Shown: positions 9,332-19,679, counted from the first letter of the stretch. The stretch: 64,000 nucleotides of DNA from Novipirellula galeiformis (GCF_007860095.1 NZ_SJPT01000004.1:221260-285259); one strand, 5' to 3'. The notes: generated by a model not told the origin, from the sequence alone. Program-made: numbers and translations.

Positions 9332-11773
9332 TTACTGATTCTTCATCTGGCGAAGTTGCTCAAGCCGGCTGAGCGGCTTCGGCGCGGCGGGTTTGGCTTC
9401 CGCTGGCTTAGGCTTCTCGGCCACCTTAGCCGGCTCGTCCTTCTTGGGTGGCAAAGGTTTGTCGATACGAATTTCGCCCGTGCCGTTGGTTTGAAATATG
9501 ACCTCATCCCCGACTTTGACTCGCGATTGGCAAACCATGGTTTTGTGGTTGCCCACCTTTGCATCCGCAGCGATCGTGATGGGGAAAATGACGCTGGTCG
9601 ATTCCTTGGTAATTTTCTGGATCGGAGCGGAGCTGGTTACCCCGTTGGGGATGCCGACAAGCTCCACCTCGGCTTCACCTGGAAGATCCCGCAGGACTTC
9701 CAATTCGACCGCGACGGTGGCTTCGGTGCCCGTTTCCGCAGCCGCACGTTGGAAGGTGTATTTAAACAACTGCGGTTCAACGACCAACATGATTGGAGGC
9801 GTGGCAATTTCCGCGGTGCCGTTATCGGTCGGGTAACTTGCCACCATAATCACGGGCCAGGTTCCTACCGCAGCGCCGCCGTTTGCCGTGATCGGAATCT
9901 CGACTTCGGTTTGGCCTTTATCGATTTTGCGGCTATTGTTGACCGCAACCCCAGGAGGGTTATAGAGCGTGCGAAGCGAGACCGCCTCGTCGAACCCTTC
10001 ATTCTTTTTGATCCGCACGAGCAGGCTTTTGTTTCCGTCGCGAACGATCGGGGTCTGCGGTTGTACTAATTCAATTTGGAAGGGAGCCGCATCGGTAATC
10101 GCGATCGCGGCTCGATCGGTTTCATAGCCCCACATTGGCCGTCGGTTTTGGCCGAGCACAAGCTGGTGCATCTGCTTGAGTTCCCCGGTAACGCCAGCGT
10201 TTGCTTCATCGCCTTTGCCACGGATATCAAACAGGGTGGCGGTATGAGTCGCGTCCGGCTTGGCCGTCAACAACACCGGAATCTCTCCACGCCCGGCAGG
10301 CATTGGAAACGTGCTCACCGTGATGTTTTCGGGAATTCCTTCCAACTCCATGTTGATTTCACCGTTGTAGCCACGTCGGGTCGCGTTGACCATCGCAGCA
10401 ACTTGGCCCCCGATGGGAACCGAGATCGTTTCAGGATAATCGCGGCGTAGTTCGGCAAGCGACAAATCAAACTCATTGACGGCCGAGGCAACTTCGATTC
10501 GATAATGATGAATCGGGCTACCGCCACGCAGATGATCATAAATCCGAACGCTATGAACCCCATCGACGGCCGCAGCGAACTCGACAAACGGGTCAACATT
10601 TGTGCCCACATCATCCGACGACACCAATGTCTTGCCGTCGGGAGCGAACACGTTCAAGACCGCGTCCAAAGGCGAACGCAGCACGTTCCGAGCGTAAACG
10701 GTGACGCGAAAACGCTCCCCCTTTTTACAGGGGAAGGCAAAGCAATCGAAATCGCCTTCCTTTTCAATGACGCCACAAAACGCCGCAGGAACGGTCGACT
10801 CAGGCGCCTTGGCACGGTCGTCATTGGGCTCTTGCTCCATCACCACCGGCAACTCGTTCACTCGCACCCAGTTGGGCGACGGAGAGATTCCTTTTTCGTT
10901 TTCGGTGACAACCGCCCATTGATCATGAGCTTCGCTAGGCAGTTGAACCGACGCCTCCGTAACGCTGCCATCCTGGGCAATCAATTTGGCATTCAGCGTT
11001 GAACCGGGAACCCCGCCGCCGGGAATCGCAGCGACAGGTCTGGGGAAAGTTCCCACATGCAATCGGTAGTGAGCGAGGCCACTTCCACCAAACGAACTAT
11101 CTCGCACTAGAACCGTGTAGGTGCCGTCCTCGGTGGCCGTGAACGAACACGCGCCGTCTTGTTGCAACAACGCCGAGTCGTCACTGCTGGCGACTTCAAA
11201 ACGACCCTCATTCAAAATGGCAATGTAAGGGTCGAGGATATTCTGGTTATTGAGTGAATACGTTAACCGCAGCCCTTCAATTTCAACATTCAGCGTATCG
11301 CCCGCCTTCAACTTGACTTGAAAATGATCGACATCTTCTCGCTCGACCACGCCCTCCATGGTCGAATTCAATTCGATCACCTGGGGCGCATTAAAGTCAT
11401 TGTTTGGCTCGACCTCTTGAACCACGGGCATCGAACCGACCCCCAAAAGTCTCAGGTTCGCGACCCCACTCTTGGTGACCAAACGAACGGGGTACAAACC
11501 GGGAGCGAGTTTTTCATCCGCCTTCAGCTTGACTTCGACCTTGGCGTTATCAAGCGGCTTGACTTCGAGAATCGTAATCCCGGGGACATCGGTCAGCACT
11601 TGATGTGCGTCTTTGAGCCGTGCACCTTGAAAAACGACGGTAACCTCTTCGCCACGACGAACGCCAAGCGGGGACAATCGCGTCACTTGAGGAAGCGCCG
11701 CCAGCGAACTAGACGCGATCACCGCGGTGAGCAAAAGGGGAACGAATACGTTGACTTTGAATCTTGAATTCAC
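9332..11773 (-). CDS. Secreted PPC-domain protein of a DUF1501/DUF1549 locus
   Basis: An N-terminal signal peptide (VFVPLLLTAVIASSSLA) is followed by an IPT/Ig-like domain. Two bacterial pre-peptidase C-terminal (PPC) domains follow; each opens with the motif EPN(N/D)D, near residues 119 and 317. Further beta-sandwich sequence fills residues of about 450-760, and the C-terminus is a Lys/Pro/Ala-rich tail. There is no peptidase domain, so this is a binding or scaffold protein rather than an enzyme. Genes of this type commonly stand next to DUF1501 and DUF1549 genes in planctomycetes. Here it lies between them, 91 bases before the DUF1549 gene start. Surface or periplasmic location is inferred. 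Confidence 0.88.
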   Translation of the reverse strand: MNSRFKVNVFVPLLLTAVIASSSLAALPQVTRLSPLGVRRGEEVTVVFQGARLKDAHQVLTDVPGITILEVKPLDNAKVEVKLKADEKLAPGLYPVRLVTKSGVANLRLLGVGSMPVVQEVEPNNDFNAPQVIELNSTMEGVVEREDVDHFQVKLKAGDTLNVEIEGLRLTYSLNNQNILDPYIAILNEGRFEVASSDDSALLQQDGACSFTATEDGTYTVLVRDSSFGGSGLAHYRLHVGTFPRPVAAIPGGGVPGSTLNAKLIAQDGSVTEASVQLPSEAHDQWAVVTENEKGISPSPNWVRVNELPVVMEQEPNDDRAKAPESTVPAAFCGVIEKEGDFDCFAFPCKKGERFRVTVYARNVLRSPLDAVLNVFAPDGKTLVSSDDVGTNVDPFVEFAAAVDGVHSVRIYDHLRGGSPIHHYRIEVASAVNEFDLSLAELRRDYPETISVPIGGQVAAMVNATRRGYNGEINMELEGIPENITVSTFPMPAGRGEIPVLLTAKPDATHTATLFDIRGKGDEANAGVTGELKQMHQLVLGQNRRPMWGYETDRAAIAITDAAPFQIELVQPQTPIVRDGNKSLLVRIKKNEGFDEAVSLRTLYNPPGVAVNNSRKIDKGQTEVEIPITANGGAAVGTWPVIMVASYPTDNGTAEIATPPIMLVVEPQLFKYTFQRAAAETGTEATVAVELEVLRDLPGEAEVELVGIPNGVTSSAPIQKITKESTSVIFPITIAADAKVGNHKTMVCQSRVKVGDEVIFQTNGTGEIRIDKPLPPKKDEPAKVAEKPKPAEAKPAAPKPLSRLEQLRQMKNQ

Positions 11774-11919
11774 TTGAGCAACCGATTGGAGGCGGGTTCG
11801 TTAAACACAAAGCGGCCCGCAAGGACCGCCTTCAACTTTGCAGCGAAACGATGCCCCTTTTCGGCGTCCCATTGGCCACCGATACTTCAGCATGATTCGC
11901 TGCGAGGTGGGCGAGTAGT

Positions 11920-13221
11920 TTAAACCATCAAAGGTTCAATCAACTTGCCACCGTCGACGATTTCGATCGGCCGACCACCGGGAGCCATCAACTCTTTGTC
12001 AGCCACAATGCCAAGCAAGCGATACATGGTGGTTGCCAAATCTTCAGGCGAAACCGGATTTTCCTCTGGCTCAGCTGCGGTCGAGTCCGAGGCACCGTAA
12101 ATCGTGCCGCCCTTGATCCCGCCACCGGCCAACAGCACGCTAAATACCTTCGGCCAATGGTCGCGACCGGCGTCCTTATTGAGTTTAGGGGTTCGCCCAA
12201 ACTCGGTGGTCACCATGACAAGCGTTTCCTCAAGCATGCCTCGCTCGGACAAGTCGTCCAACAACGCCGACAAGGCGACGTCAAACGCCGGAACTTGACT
12301 ACGAATCGAGCTCGTCATATTGACGTGCGAATCCCAGCTACCATAAGTCATGGTCACCAAGCGGGAGCCCGCTTCCACCAAACGACGAGCCATCAACATT
12401 CGTTGGCCCGCCGTGTTGCGACCATAACGATCACGCAGCTTGGCGTCTTCTTTTTCGATATCAAACGCTTCACGCGCCGCCGGAGTATTGAGCATATCGT
12501 AGGCACGTTGATAGAACGTATTCATCGCCTCGATATTGTCCGCCTGAACCGCCGAGGTGAATTGGTTGTTCACCACTTCGAGCGCCGACTTACGCCGAGC
12601 AAATCGCTCTTCATCGACACCACTAGCAAGACTCAAATCGCGAACCTTAAAGTTGCCTTGACTTGGATCCGAACCGAGAGCAAACGCTCCGTAACTGCTC
12701 GGCAAATACCCCGTGCCGGCATATTCGGTTGGCACGTTGGGAATACAAATGTAAGGAGGCAGGTTGTTACGCGGCCCCAACTCGTGACTGACGACCGATC
12801 CAAAGGAAGGGTACTGAAGCGCGGGACTCGGCTTGTAGCCGGTGAACATGTTGTGAGTACCACGTTCATGAGCCGCTTCACCGTGGGTCATCGAACGGAT
12901 GATACTAAACTTGTCCGCACGCTTTGCCAGCTGAGGCACCGACTCACAGAACACTTCGCCTGTGTTCGTCTTGATCGTCTTGAGCTCGCCCCGATACTCC
13001 AAAGGACTATAGGGCTTGGGATCAAACGACTCCTGCTGCGCCATTCCGCCGGGCAGGAAGATGTGAATTACACTCTTCGCCTTGGCTTCGACAAAGTCAT
13101 ACTGCTTCATTTCCGCGGTAGCTTGACGCATCAACAATTCGGGCAACGAAAGCCCGATTGTGCCGAGCGTTCCAGCCGCAAGAAAACCACGACGACTAAA
13201 GGGATTTCCGTGACAACGCAT
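11920..13221 (-). CDS. DUF1501 protein with Tat-type signal
   Basis: The start at 13221 gives MRCHGNPFSRRGFLAAG, a twin-arginine signal (SRRGFL) directly before a hydrophobic stretch; the longer frame to 13254 adds 11 residues before it. The remaining 400 residues are a DUF1501 domain, related to the alkaline-phosphatase/sulfatase fold. Recognisable blocks are FLPGGMAQQESFDPKP, ERGTHNMFTGY, the EFGRTP segment and GRDHWP. The protein is probably exported folded through Tat. It is the first gene of a same-strand run with the PPC, DUF1549/DUF1553 and WD40 genes. The substrate is unknown; a hydrolase acting with the cytochrome partners is inference. Confidence 0.92.
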   Translation of the reverse strand: MRCHGNPFSRRGFLAAGTLGTIGLSLPELLMRQATAEMKQYDFVEAKAKSVIHIFLPGGMAQQESFDPKPYSPLEYRGELKTIKTNTGEVFCESVPQLAKRADKFSIIRSMTHGEAAHERGTHNMFTGYKPSPALQYPSFGSVVSHELGPRNNLPPYICIPNVPTEYAGTGYLPSSYGAFALGSDPSQGNFKVRDLSLASGVDEERFARRKSALEVVNNQFTSAVQADNIEAMNTFYQRAYDMLNTPAAREAFDIEKEDAKLRDRYGRNTAGQRMLMARRLVEAGSRLVTMTYGSWDSHVNMTSSIRSQVPAFDVALSALLDDLSERGMLEETLVMVTTEFGRTPKLNKDAGRDHWPKVFSVLLAGGGIKGGTIYGASDSTAAEPEENPVSPEDLATTMYRLLGIVADKELMAPGGRPIEIVDGGKLIEPLMV

Positions 13222-13731
13222 GTTTCCAATTCTCCGAAATGAGAAAACGTCCAACGTAATTGAAGGGCTTCGAGCGATTCGGCTTCGAGTGCAAATCGCC
13301 AGTACGGTCTATTCTCAAAGCGTGCGAAGTGATGCTCACCTGATTCATCACGTCTTGCTCATGGGGGGATGACACCGCCAGCGAATCAAAAGCGCCGATA
13401 AGGATGTCGGATTTAGGTAGGCCCAGATCCTCAAAACGACTTCCATCAAAGAAGTGCAACGTCTCAGGCTCTAGTATATTTTGGGGTGGGAAGGCTTACA
13501 GTGAACCTTATTAAGAAGCGGAATCTAGCATTATAAATCCCGCAACGATGCCGATTGTATCGAAAAAGTGGCCTGCCGTCAATTATATTCTGGGGGGAGC
13601 ATCGCCATCATTGTAAGGGAAACACGCTGACACCGCCTTGTGGTGCCCAAAACCGGGCGGATTGGGCCCGCCACGCAGAACCGCTGCAAGCGGAAACTCC
13701 CTAATGCGAGCAATCGCTAAAGATGTGCTAG
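13222..13731. other. Intergenic stretch between two minus-strand genes
   Basis: About 510 bases lie between the hybrid kinase 3' end and the DUF1501 start, so the DUF1501 locus promoter should be here. Only short frames without domains or SD are present. I see no terminator with a T tract and no RNA gene. Confidence 0.5.
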
Positions 13732-16674
13732 CTAACGAGATCGCTTTACGATTTGCTTCAGGATGCGGAGCATTGCAGCGGTCTCAACCTGAAGTTTTTT
13801 CAGTAAAGTGGCAAGCTCATCACGTCGCCCCTCTTTCGCACACTGCTCGATTTCCCGCGCCAGCGAATAGACTTGATGGGCAAAAAAGAGGTTTGCGGAA
13901 CCTTTCAATGTGTGAGCGGCACGGCCAATTTCCGACAATTCCCCCTCGGGGATGGACTCAACCAGAGTCTTCAGCAGCGACTCGCACTCGCCAATAAAGA
14001 CCTCAGCCAATCGCCGAACGCCACGTTTTCCCCCAGGGATTCGTGACTCAGCGGCATGCAGATCAAGAATGCTCGCATCCTCGAGATCCTCAAGCTCCGC
14101 CAACGGATCCTCGGCGGAGGACGCACCACCTCTAGAGAGGGGATCTCCGATCTGACTCGACGCCAGTCCAGGGGACACCCGGTTCGTCAAGTCCTGCGTT
14201 GCATCCGCTTCGGCTGGGACGACCGCGTCGGCGAAGCGAAGCAATGTTTCTTGTAAGCGGCGAGGGTGAATCGGCTTAGACAGGAACGCGTCCATTCCCG
14301 CGGCGAGGCACGCATCGACATCTTCTTGCATCGCCGCGGCCGTCAATGCGATGATCGGGATGCGGGAACCGGGTAACTGTGACTTCTCGTATTCGCGTAT
14401 GCGTTTGGTCGCTTCGATCCCATCCATCACGGGCATATGCATGTCCATCAGGATCACATCAAAAGGTTCACTCCGCCAGCATGCGACCGCTTCTTGACCA
14501 TCGCTGGCGATCTTGAATGGATGCCCCGATGCCCGTAGCATCCCTATCGCAACTTGCTGATTGGCCAGCCCGTCTTCGGCAACAAGCACTCGCACCTGCG
14601 CCGTCGGTGGTAAAGTCGGCTTGAGAGGTTCCGCGGGTGATTGATGGATCCCAAGAACGCCCACGATGGTGTCGAGCAATTCGGACTGAACGACCGGTTT
14701 GTTCAAATAGCGAGCGATATTGAGTTCACTCAGTCGCGCCGAACTCTCAGGAAAGTTCGCCGATGACAACATGATTAAACGTTCGGTGTAATCGGGAAAC
14801 TCGTCTCGAAGTCGCCGCGCCAATTCGAAGCCGTCCATGCTCGGCATCATGCAGTCGAGCACGACGAGCGTGAACGGTTCGCAACGCAATCGCGCTTCAC
14901 GAAACAATCGCAAAGCACTCTCGCCTCCATCAGCAAGCGTCGCCTCCAACCCCCAGACCGAAAAAATCTCCTCCAGAATTCGGCGATTCACAGGATTATC
15001 GTCGACCACCAAGACGCGAGTGCCTTGCAGTTGGCTGAGATGCCCCTGGAGCGGGCCGAGATGATTGTCCGGTAGCGTCGGTGGAGGCGCAATCGTGAAC
15101 GGCGCGGTAAACTCAAACGTCGTCCCTTTGCCGAGCTCGCTTTCGACTTGCAAGGTTCCTTGCATTAGCTCGATCAGTTGACGCGAGATCGCCAGCCCCA
15201 AACCGGTACCACCAAAGCGACGGGTCGTCGAAGAATCCCCTTGGGTAAAGGGCTCAAGCACCGATTGGAGCTGATCATTGGCGATCCCGATTCCAGTGTC
15301 GGTCACTTGAAATCGAAGCCAAACGGGAACCGACTCGGCCTCCGGTCGATGAACAGTCGCTTGCGGAGCGTCCGTCCCCGCGGCTTTACTGGTCTCGGCC
15401 CTTGGCGACACGTCCACATCCACAAAGACATGCCCGGCTTCGGTAAATTTGATGGCGTTACCGATCAAGTTCATCATCACTTGACGCAACCGTCCAGGAT
15501 CACCCAGCAAGCGAGCGGGCACGTCCGGCGCAATACGACAAAGCAATTCCAAGTTCCGTTCGGACGCTTTGACGGAAAGGGTTTGCCCGGTCTTTTCAAT
15601 CACCTCTCGAGGCGCAAACGGAATCGACTCGAGTTCGAGTTTGTTCGCTTCGATCTTAGAAAAATCGAGGATCTCGTTGAGCAGCCGCAGCAGGGAGTCG
15701 GCCGAATCGCGCACCAGCGTGTTGTAATCACGTTGCTCAGGAGTCAAATCCGATTGAGCCAGGAGTTCGGACATGCCAATGATCGCATTCATTGGGGTAC
15801 GAATTTCGTGACTCATATTGGCTAAGAAATTGCTTTTCGCCGCGTTCGCTTTAGTGGCGACGTCGCGAGCTTCGCACAGCTCATGCTGTGATTTGGTTAA
15901 CTCGGTGATGTCGCGAGTAATCCCAAACGTCCCAATGATTTCCCCCGCTTCGTCTCGCAGCGGCATCTTGGTCGACATGCACCACGTGTCATCGCGATCC
16001 GCCCACGTTTCGCGTTCGATGCGGTTAATGAGCGCTTCCCCACTCCGCATCACCTGCAGCTCATCCTGCCGCGCGACCAAGGCGTGTTCGGACGTAAAAA
16101 TGTCGGAGTCCGATTTCCCAATGACGTCGTGCTCTCCCTCCATGGCGAACTTTTTCGCCATCGCTTTGCTGATCCTTAGAAAGCGACTTTCGGTGTCCTT
16201 GAAATAGATCGAATCGGGAATGTTGTCGAGCAGGGTGTTGAGCAGACTTTGCTCGTACTGCAATTCCTTTTCTGCTCTGATCCGCTCGGTAACGTCCCAA
16301 AACATCACCTGGATTCCCATGACTTTGTGCTGGACATCCAAGATCGGGCACTTCAGTCGCTCGATCCAGCGGGGGCTGCCATCGGGCGAAACCGCTTCTT
16401 CGATGTCGTGAAGCGCGGTGCCTTTTCTCATCACCACTTGATCGTCGGCGACGTAACAAGCGGCCAGATGGACAGGAAAAAGATCGAAGTCATTTTTGCC
16501 AAGAATCTCGTCGAGCGTTTTACCTCGCACCTCCAGATATTTCTTGTTAGCAAATAATCGGCGACCTTCGGTGTCTTTGATCAGCAAACTGACGGGAAGC
16601 GCGTCGGCGAGCGACTGGTACGTTGAACGCGCGTCGGCAAACACACGACCGAGGAATCCACTGTCCTGAGACAT
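13732..16674 (-). CDS. Hybrid sensor histidine kinase (PAS-PAS-HisKA-HATPase-REC-REC-Hpt)
   Basis: Two PAS domains (roughly residues 20-135 and 145-260) are followed by HisKA with the phosphorylated His289 in NMSHEIRTP. The HATPase_c domain has the N box (NLIGNAIKFTEAG), DTGIGI and GGTGLGL. Two receiver domains carry Asp607 (VLDCMMP) and Asp744 (LMDMHMP). A C-terminal Hpt domain has His921 in AHTLKGSA. This is the BarA-like phosphorelay layout. No transmembrane segment is visible, so sensing is cytoplasmic through the PAS domains. I used the ATG at 16674; a TTG three codons upstream is possible. No DNA-binding response regulator is adjacent, so the phosphate acceptor is encoded elsewhere. Confidence 0.95.
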   Translation of the reverse strand: MSQDSGFLGRVFADARSTYQSLADALPVSLLIKDTEGRRLFANKKYLEVRGKTLDEILGKNDFDLFPVHLAACYVADDQVVMRKGTALHDIEEAVSPDGSPRWIERLKCPILDVQHKVMGIQVMFWDVTERIRAEKELQYEQSLLNTLLDNIPDSIYFKDTESRFLRISKAMAKKFAMEGEHDVIGKSDSDIFTSEHALVARQDELQVMRSGEALINRIERETWADRDDTWCMSTKMPLRDEAGEIIGTFGITRDITELTKSQHELCEARDVATKANAAKSNFLANMSHEIRTPMNAIIGMSELLAQSDLTPEQRDYNTLVRDSADSLLRLLNEILDFSKIEANKLELESIPFAPREVIEKTGQTLSVKASERNLELLCRIAPDVPARLLGDPGRLRQVMMNLIGNAIKFTEAGHVFVDVDVSPRAETSKAAGTDAPQATVHRPEAESVPVWLRFQVTDTGIGIANDQLQSVLEPFTQGDSSTTRRFGGTGLGLAISRQLIELMQGTLQVESELGKGTTFEFTAPFTIAPPPTLPDNHLGPLQGHLSQLQGTRVLVVDDNPVNRRILEEIFSVWGLEATLADGGESALRLFREARLRCEPFTLVVLDCMMPSMDGFELARRLRDEFPDYTERLIMLSSANFPESSARLSELNIARYLNKPVVQSELLDTIVGVLGIHQSPAEPLKPTLPPTAQVRVLVAEDGLANQQVAIGMLRASGHPFKIASDGQEAVACWRSEPFDVILMDMHMPVMDGIEATKRIREYEKSQLPGSRIPIIALTAAAMQEDVDACLAAGMDAFLSKPIHPRRLQETLLRFADAVVPAEADATQDLTNRVSPGLASSQIGDPLSRGGASSAEDPLAELEDLEDASILDLHAAESRIPGGKRGVRRLAEVFIGECESLLKTLVESIPEGELSEIGRAAHTLKGSANLFFAHQVYSLAREIEQCAKEGRRDELATLLKKLQVETAAMLRILKQIVKRSR

Positions 16675-16718
16675 AAACTGCAATTAACTCCCAACTAAAG
16701 CATTGTTTTATGCTTCAC

Positions 16719-17786
16719 TCATGATGGCACAAAATCATCATCGAGTGTCAGAGTTTGCGCGAACGTTGCTAACAATTCCGCAATATGATCGATATCGGAC
16801 AACGAGATCACCTCGACGGCCGAGTGCATGTAGCGATTCGGAATCGCAACCAATCCCGTCGCGACCCCTCCTCCATGCGTTTGCAGGACGTTGGCATCAT
16901 TGGGGGTCGCACGCCCCACCGCAGCCATTTGATACGGGATCGAATGCTTCTCAGCGAGCTCCACCAAACGCTGGGCCACCTTTGCGTTGATATTAGGACC
17001 ACGAAAGATAACGGGGCCTCCGCCAACGCGAATATCGCCCTGCTGTTGCCGTTCGATGGTAGGGCAATCCGATGCATGGGTCACGTCAACCGCGATCGCA
17101 ACGTCAGGGTTGATGCTGCCGGCGGCGGTTTTGGCGCCACGCAAGCCAATTTCTTCCTGGACCGTCGAGACACTGTGCAGGTGACAACGAAGCGAACTCG
17201 CCGCAGACGCCGAACGGCGCAGCGCTTCCATCACCGTCCACATCCCCGTTTTGTTGTCCATCCCTGGACCACTGACGCGATCGCCTAGCAGCGGACGATA
17301 GGTCAAGTTCAAGGTGACCGGATCGCCGATGCGAACCAACTGTCTCGCTTGAGCCTCATCTTTCGCTCCGATGTCCAGCCACATTTCCTTGAGCTGGACG
17401 ACTTGCCCCTTCTCTTGTTCGGTCAACAGATGAATCGGCTTTCGGCTGATCACGGCAGCGACCGGCCCCTCCGCAGTCCAAATCGTCATCCCTTGGCCAA
17501 TCAATTGCTGAGGATCCCAGCCCCCGATCGTTTGGGCGTACAAGAACCCCGATTCATCAATGTGTGAAATCAGCATTCCAATCTGGTCACAATGCCCCGC
17601 GTACATCAGCCGCGGTCCCGATAGATCGCCCACGCTCGCAATCAAGTTGCCATGCACGTCGGTGCGGACTTGATCGGCGAACGGACGGATGTAGTCACCG
17701 ATCAGCCGCTGGATCGGCTCTTCATACCCCGAGGGACTCGGGGTCTCGATGGCTTGGCGAAAGAACTCGCGGGCGGCGTCTTGCAT
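16719..17786 (-). CDS. M42-family aminopeptidase
   Basis: The protein has the layout of M42 glutamyl aminopeptidase/endoglucanase-like peptidases: metal ligands in the segments AGHCDQIG, GPGMDNKTG, VQEEIGLRG, DVTHASD and MHSAVEV. They should bind two metals in a dodecameric, tetrahedral aminopeptidase. The enzyme trims peptides in the cytoplasm; no signal peptide is present. I chose the ATG at 17786, giving 355 residues; a TTG five codons upstream (17801) is also possible. It precedes the hybrid kinase gene by 44 bases on the same strand, so the two may be co-transcribed, but I infer no functional link. Confidence 0.92.
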   Translation of the reverse strand: MQDAAREFFRQAIETPSPSGYEEPIQRLIGDYIRPFADQVRTDVHGNLIASVGDLSGPRLMYAGHCDQIGMLISHIDESGFLYAQTIGGWDPQQLIGQGMTIWTAEGPVAAVISRKPIHLLTEQEKGQVVQLKEMWLDIGAKDEAQARQLVRIGDPVTLNLTYRPLLGDRVSGPGMDNKTGMWTVMEALRRSASAASSLRCHLHSVSTVQEEIGLRGAKTAAGSINPDVAIAVDVTHASDCPTIERQQQGDIRVGGGPVIFRGPNINAKVAQRLVELAEKHSIPYQMAAVGRATPNDANVLQTHGGGVATGLVAIPNRYMHSAVEVISLSDIDHIAELLATFAQTLTLDDDFVPS

Positions 17787-18859
17787 CAATATTGCTTTCA
17801 AATTTCGATGATTGCTATCAAGTCAATGGATATGAATCAGCGAGCGGCGCTGCGTTGATTCAACCTCAGGGCGTGTAGAATGAACGATTAGAACGAACGA
17901 TCGCATGAGGGGAACGGTGAAGTTTTCATGATCACGTGATGCCACCAACTTGAGCCAAACTGGAAAACAGGCGAACTTTCCATGGTTTTTGCCGGCGTAT
18001 TTTGAACTCAATCCGACGCTCCGGGTCACCCAGGGTACAGAATTCGATCGACCCTGAAAAATTATTCCTGGTTGATTCTGCACTCGGTTTTGAGCCGCAT
18101 CGCATGCGGCCAATGTAGCGAAAGCGTGAGAAACGCGTGAGTTTTGGCAACCCAGGCCCTGCGGGCGTATCAGTCGTCAAAACGCTCTTGACATGCGAAA
18201 CCGTTGATACTGCTTTTTCATGATCAAACGCACTAAAGAGTTGACCCCGTTTTACTCGACATTAACTCTCGGATCGAGGTGTCTTTTCTTGACGCGTTTG
18301 AGGTTGTGAAGGTTTGGCTTGCCAGAACATCACCACCCTCCTCTGCGAAGAGCAACCAAGACACATGCCTTGATCTACCCAGGGGGGAATCTGGGAAACG
18401 CTTCTGCTGAAACCGGGATGCAAATGGCATCGTTGTTTGAGTGGTCGCGAGTATGACCTGAGCGTCAGCGGTTCCTGCAATCCAAGACGCGGAAGGGTGA
18501 GTGTTACTTCGGCACTCATCACGACCGTTTTTGGACTCAGCGATCGGTGACGTTTTGTCAGCACGACTCGCAGCTTCTAACCCCTGAAAAACGATCTCAT
18601 GAAAATGAGTTCGCCTAAATTTTAATAAACAAACCGCGAGGAATCCCGCTCGGTAAGCGTCGCAGGATGCGAGCCGGCTGGCCCGACCCAGCGTTAATCA
18701 TGACTGTAGCTTTGTCTTCGTAACCCACTACGAGCACAAAACGCCCGATTCAGGACCGGACGTACAGAAAGTGAAGGACGAATAAGGCCGCTAGATCAAT
18801 GGTTACCGACGCACCATTGGTCGAGGGAAAATTAAACGAGGCGTTATGGAGTACCTAGT
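17787..18859. other. Long intergenic stretch with short hairpins
   Basis: More than 1 kb separates the divergent M42 peptidase and HTH regulator genes. The open frames on either strand are short, without domains or SD. It contains a 10-base palindrome ATCACGTGAT at 17932-17941 about 145 bases upstream of the peptidase, a REP-like hairpin at 18094-18110, and a long spacer. It may contain a small RNA or remnants of dispersed repeats; I cannot show either. Confidence 0.45.
18094..18110. repeat. REP-like short hairpin
   Basis: GCCGCAT and its exact complement flank a three-base loop (18094-18110). A short GC-rich hairpin in a gene-free region resembles dispersed REP sequences; I see no second copy in this window, so this is tentative. 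Confidence 0.35.
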
Positions 18860-19432
18860 ATGAAGGTCTTCACAACTGGACAGGTCGCCAAGATCTGTAA
18901 AGTAGCACCCCGAACTGTATCTAAATGGTTCGATTCGGGACGATTAAAAGGTTATCGCATTCCAGGATCTCAGGACCGACGCATTCCGCGTGAGTACCTG
19001 ATTAAGTTCTTGAAGGAACACGGTATGCCCTTGGGTGACTTGGAAGACGAAGCGATGGCTAAATGCCTGATCGTCGCCCAAGACCAGGTGCTGATCGAGA
19101 ACCTCAAGCGTGAACTTCCACCCGAAAAAGCATTCAAAGTGGCTGTCGCCGCGAGCGGTTTCGAAGCGGGAATTCAAGCGGAAAGCTTCAATCCAGACTG
19201 TATCATTGTCGACTTCTCGATCGGTAAGATCGAGGCGGTTCAGATTTGCCAAAATCTGCGCAAGAACATCGACTTCACCGATATTGTCCTGATTGCATTG
19301 CTTCCCGACGATGGGCAACCGATGAGCTTCGACCGAAGCAGCATCAATGAGACGTTCAAGAAGCCATTCGACGCGCACTTGCTCGCCGAACGCTTGCGAA
19401 CTCTCGTCGGAAGCAAGAAAGAATTGGTCTAA
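18860..19432 (+). CDS. HTH (excisionase/MerR-like) regulator with degenerate receiver domain
   Basis: Residues 1-55 form a helix-turn-helix domain of the excisionase/MerR type (FTTGQVAKICKVAPRTVSKWFDSGRLKGYR). From about residue 70 a receiver-like alpha/beta domain follows, with a candidate phosphoacceptor Asp in CIIVDFS and a conserved-type Lys in FKKPFD. The first acidic pair of a normal receiver is missing (CLIVAQDQ), so phosphorylation is uncertain. The DNA-binding domain precedes the receiver, the reverse of OmpR or NarL types. GGAG lies nine bases before the ATG, and a strong terminator follows the gene, so it is a single-gene unit. It may be a transcription or chromosome-associated factor; targets are unknown. 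Confidence 0.87.
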   Translation: MKVFTTGQVAKICKVAPRTVSKWFDSGRLKGYRIPGSQDRRIPREYLIKFLKEHGMPLGDLEDEAMAKCLIVAQDQVLIENLKRELPPEKAFKVAVAASGFEAGIQAESFNPDCIIVDFSIGKIEAVQICQNLRKNIDFTDIVLIALLPDDGQPMSFDRSSINETFKKPFDAHLLAERLRTLVGSKKELV

Positions 19433-19503
19433 TCAGCAACCCAAGGCGGCTGATAATCCAATCGGTCCGCCGCTGATTGACGATCCTGAATGCCTCGTCC
19501 AAG

Positions 19504-19540
19504 ACGTCGCACACCATCCCGCGGTGTGCGACGTTTTTTT
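19504..19540 (+). terminator. Rho-independent terminator of the HTH regulator gene
   Basis: A perfect 12-base stem (ACGTCGCACACC at 19504-19515 pairs with 19523-19534) encloses a seven-base loop and runs into seven T residues. It lies about 70 bases after the stop codon of the HTH regulator. Confidence 0.93.
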
Positions 19541-19679
19541 ATGCGCCCACCTCATACGGCATCCTCCCTCCGGCGGCACACCGGCATCACGAATCTTCGC
19601 CGACTCGGTGTCACCGGGACGTGATGCTGCGATCGAGGTGTGCTATTTTGAAGCCGCGATCGGTTTGCGTGCTCTCTCG

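Noticed and set aside
13638-13997. 119-residue plus-strand frame beside the hybrid kinase
   Set aside because: It runs antisense into the Hpt domain and carries no domain.
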